A stretch of 64,000 bases of DNA from an uncultured Erythrobacter sp. (GTDB lineage: Bacteria > Pseudomonadota > Alphaproteobacteria > Sphingomonadales > Sphingomonadaceae), in NCBI GenBank assembly GCA_947503275.1, contig CANNCZ010000001.1, forward strand, positions 62,001 through 126,000. The letters run 5' to 3'. The translations under genes were made by a program, and so were the position numbers. Shown here in pieces: positions 61,568-64,000 of the stretch. Position 1 is the first letter of the stretch. Each line of letters opens with the position of its first letter. The notes beneath the pieces were generated by a model that saw only the letters and a list, made by a program, of their open reading frames with translations, had not been told where the DNA came from and made no database searches.

Positions 61568-62859
61568 TGCGGGGCCTGTCACTCTTTGCAATGGCGCTGG
61601 CGGTTGTTGTGCCGATTGAGGCGCGGGCTCAGGGACCCAATTGCTTGTCTTTGGACAATGCAATGGCGCTTGCGCTTGAACGCAGCCCCGAAATTCAGCT
61701 CGCTAGTGCGGACCGCTTTCGTGCAGAAGCCGACTTGCGAGATGCGCGTTCAGTCACCCGGCCACAGGTTTCGACCTTTTTGCGCACGCAAGCGGGCGAT
61801 GCGAACTTAACCGGCGCCGGAATCGAAAACTCAGCCGGCGTCAGATTGTCGCAACGTCTGTTCGACTTCGGCACTTCGGGTCTGGAGCGCCGCGCTGCGC
61901 GGCTTTCGCTGGACGCCCGCGCGCAAGATGTAACCACCGCCAGCAATGAAACCGCGCTGCAAACCGCGCTGGCATTTATTGGATATGGCGAAGTCACCGC
62001 GCGGCTGGCAGTCACCGCGCAGCGCGAACAGTTTTTCGAACGCGAGCTGGCGGCCACTGCTGACGCGCTGGAGCTGGGCGGGGCAACCCGCTCGGAGCTG
62101 GCGGAGATTTCGGCGCGGTTGGCTGATGCATCGGCGGATCGGTACGAGCTGGAATTTCAACGCGACCGCTTTGCTGCGGCTCTCTCACGAAGAATAGGGG
62201 GAGCGAGCGCCCCGTGTGCGCTTGACGAGGAGAAATTGAGCGAAGCGGAGCAGATCGGCATTGTTGAAAATGTTGAAACCGCGCTCAACGCAAACCCCCG
62301 CATTCGCGCCGCCAATCTGGAGCTAGAGGCTCAGGAACTGCGCGCCCGCCGAGCGCAGCGTAACCGCCTGCCCGCCATCGATGTGGTTGGCATCGCGTCT
62401 TATGCTCAGGACAATTTCGACAATAACGACTTTGGCTTGCGGCAAAGGGTTGGGATCGATGTCACCATCCCGCTTCTATCCGGCGGCAGGCTTGGCGCGG
62501 ATCGTCAGCGCAGTGATGCCGAAACGTTGGCGCGGGCCAGCGACGTGCAGCGATTGCGGCTTGATCTGGCTGAAAGCGTCGAAGTGTCCGTGCGCCGCAT
62601 CGCCTCCCTTCGATTGCAATTGGAGCGCCGCCGGGAAGTGGTCGCGCGTCAGGAAGAGCAATTCGAAGCGGCCAGTATGGAGTTCGAAGAGGGGCTGCGC
62701 ACCTTGCCCGAATGGGTCGAGAACCGCCTCGAACTCGAGGCGGTTCGGTTGAACGCTGTAGGCGCTCGGTTTGCGCTGATCCGCGAGATAATCGAGCTTC
62801 AATCTCTCACCAGCGGCCTGTTACCCGAACCCTCACCGCCCGCGTATGGACCTGAGTAG
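61567..62859 (+). CDS. TolC-family outer-membrane channel
   Basis: 430 residues with a signal peptide (MRGLSLFAMALAVVVPIEARA). The outer-membrane efflux protein repeats are visible: LDNAMALALERSPEIQLASADRFRAEADLRDARS and the equivalent TALNANPRIRAANLELEAQELRARRAQRNRLPAIDVVG. ATG 61567 shares a base with the HlyD stop; the TTG before it is less likely. It completes the tripartite secretion system. Confidence 0.92.
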   Translation: MRGLSLFAMALAVVVPIEARAQGPNCLSLDNAMALALERSPEIQLASADRFRAEADLRDARSVTRPQVSTFLRTQAGDANLTGAGIENSAGVRLSQRLFDFGTSGLERRAARLSLDARAQDVTTASNETALQTALAFIGYGEVTARLAVTAQREQFFERELAATADALELGGATRSELAEISARLADASADRYELEFQRDRFAAALSRRIGGASAPCALDEEKLSEAEQIGIVENVETALNANPRIRAANLELEAQELRARRAQRNRLPAIDVVGIASYAQDNFDNNDFGLRQRVGIDVTIPLLSGGRLGADRQRSDAETLARASDVQRLRLDLAESVEVSVRRIASLRLQLERRREVVARQEEQFEAASMEFEEGLRTLPEWVENRLELEAVRLNAVGARFALIREIIELQSLTSGLLPEPSPPAYGPE

Positions 62860-62993
62860 TCCGCCGCTGATCGTCGCATTTGTAACGGAATCACAGAAAA
62901 GAATGAACCGGGGGCAGGGCTCCTTCGATAGTGTTTAGTAGCATGTAGATGGTGCGCGTTCTGAAACGCTGAAAAAGGCAAAGGAAATCCGCT

Positions 62994-63944
62994 ATGACCG
63001 AACAATCTAAAAGCCCCACTTTTACTCGCTATCACGCATTTGGGATGCTGTTCGCGACCGCGTTGATTGCTGCGCCTTTGGCCGTTGCATCCGCAGCAGG
63101 CGGCGGTGGCGGAGGAGGCGGTGGCAGTGCGCCTAGCGCCAGCGCTCAGCGTTATGATCCAGCCGAAGAATATCGCAGCGGCCTAACGGCTTTGGATGCA
63201 GGTGATTTCGATGCCGCCATTCGGCATTTCAAACGCGTAACCCGCGTCGCGCGTCGCAATGCTGATGCGCAATATTTGCTGGGTATTTCGCATTTGCGAT
63301 CTGGCGATCCCCGCCGCGCCCGTCGCCCGCTTGAGGCGGCGATCCGCAATGCGCCTGAAATGATTATCGCTCACCGCGACCTCGCGATCGCATACACTCA
63401 ACTGGACCGTGATGAAGAGGCCCGCGAAGTTCTCAATCAATTGAACGCGCGCAGTGGTGAATGCGGTGCAAATTGCGCTGAAAAATCGGCCCTGGATGAA
63501 GCTATTGCAGCCGTCGAAGGTGCCTTGGCCGGAAATGCGCAAGCCATGATCGGTGTCGACACCGCCAAACTGGCAAATGCCTCCAGCGCGGATGCGCTAT
63601 ATTATCAAGCTGTAGGCCTGATCAATGAAGGCGAATATGCGGCCGCTTTGATGCGTTTGGACGATGCCGCATTGGCCTTTGGCCCACATCCCGATATCCT
63701 TACTTATCAAGGTTTTGCGAACCGTAAACTGTCTCAGCTCAACGTGGCAGAGGCGTATTACAATCGCGCTTTGACGATTGCTCCTGATCACTTGGGTGCG
63801 CTGGAATATTACGGTGAACTGAAGGTAGAGCGCGGTGATCTCGACGGGGCACGCGCGCATCTTGCGAAGCTTGAAGAGCTTTGCAGCTTTGGCTGTTTTG
63901 AGGCGGAGGAACTGCGCACATGGATCGACAACTCCGAAACCTGA
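62994..63944 (+). CDS. TPR-repeat protein with signal peptide and glycine-rich stretch
   Basis: 316 residues. The signal/anchor (FGMLFATALIAAPLAVASAA, about 17-36) is followed by a run of glycines (about 36-44) and then TPR repeats (YRSGLTALDAGDFDAAIRHFKRV, AQYLLGISHLRSGDPRRARRPLEAAI, and a late set around NRKLSQLNVAEAYYNRALTIAPDHLGALEYYGEL). AAAGGAAA precedes ATG 62994. It sits 134 bp after the tolC gene and overlaps the next gene. It is probably periplasmic and may help assembly or secretion of the surface protein; this role is inferred. Confidence 0.8.
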   Translation: MTEQSKSPTFTRYHAFGMLFATALIAAPLAVASAAGGGGGGGGGSAPSASAQRYDPAEEYRSGLTALDAGDFDAAIRHFKRVTRVARRNADAQYLLGISHLRSGDPRRARRPLEAAIRNAPEMIIAHRDLAIAYTQLDRDEEAREVLNQLNARSGECGANCAEKSALDEAIAAVEGALAGNAQAMIGVDTAKLANASSADALYYQAVGLINEGEYAAALMRLDDAALAFGPHPDILTYQGFANRKLSQLNVAEAYYNRALTIAPDHLGALEYYGELKVERGDLDGARAHLAKLEELCSFGCFEAEELRTWIDNSET

Positions 63945-64000
63945 TAGTGCTTGGCTCAGCCTTCGCTTGTTTCACGGCGAGTGCCCTGGCGCAGTCATCG
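63920..64000 (+). CDS. Start of an exported protein (truncated by window end)
   Basis: 27 codons from ATG 63920 read as a signal peptide (MDRQLRNLIVLGSAF..., cleavage likely after ASALA). It overlaps the TPR gene end by 25 bp in another frame, suggesting translational coupling. The mature protein lies outside the window. Confidence 0.6.
   Translation, partial: MDRQLRNLIVLGSAFACFTASALAQSS

Overview
The window is about 64 kb of an alphaproteobacterial chromosome. The closest fit is Sphingomonadales, probably a marine Erythrobacter/Altererythrobacter-type bacterium. This is inferred from three large TonB-dependent receptors, moderately high GC, dense operons joined by 4-base ATGA overlaps, LacI-controlled glucan use, and kynurenine and trehalose operons. 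No rRNA, tRNA, CRISPR, IS element or prophage was seen.

Layout. (1) 1-2145: the 3' part of a haem/transferrin-type TonB-dependent receptor followed by a DUF6607 protein. (2) 2203-12637: a beta-glucan (laminarin-like) utilisation locus. A leftward unit encodes receptor, GH16, lipoprotein GH3 and SLC5 transporter; a rightward lacI-MFS pair diverges from it. Two 14-bp LacI-type operators lie between them, and a strong hairpin separates receptor from GH16. (3) 12822-16515: spinster-type MFS, class III aminotransferase and TetR, then a penicillin-acylase-family hydrolase (16786-18948). (4) 18995-25517: a leftward operon of serine hydrolase, metallophosphoesterase and a 1276-residue GMC oxidoreductase/alpha-beta hydrolase fusion. 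(5) 25927-27144: membrane diguanylate cyclase behind a 409-bp AT-rich region with repeated GATCAA sites. (6) 27214-36957: a TonB receptor divergent from a GntR/FCD regulator that leads an HMG-CoA-lyase-like / HyuA / HyuB / CaiB operon, ending in a CaiB remnant. (7) 36976-39921: an unusually large membrane-anchored DyP-type peroxidase. (8) 40144-44246: small ORFs, then phhA-kynA-kynB-kynU. (9) 44255-48206: otsB-GH15-otsA, where otsA seems to start at ATA. (10) 48221-64000: a GGDEF/EAL protein, S8 lipoprotein protease, porin, anti-sigma-like protein and two overlapping ECF sigma genes. These are followed by a 1204-residue cadherin/RTX/CHRD protein, its type I secretion genes (ABC, HlyD, TolC), a TPR protein and the start of another exported protein.

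How the genes work together. Region 2 binds and imports beta-glucan oligosaccharides, cleaves them in the periplasm and takes up glucose. Region 8 converts phenylalanine to tyrosine and tryptophan to anthranilate plus alanine. Region 9 makes trehalose and may also degrade it. Region 10 looks like a surface/biofilm locus, with two c-di-GMP enzymes in the window. Regions 4 and 6 are the least explained and hold the most interesting candidate biochemistry.
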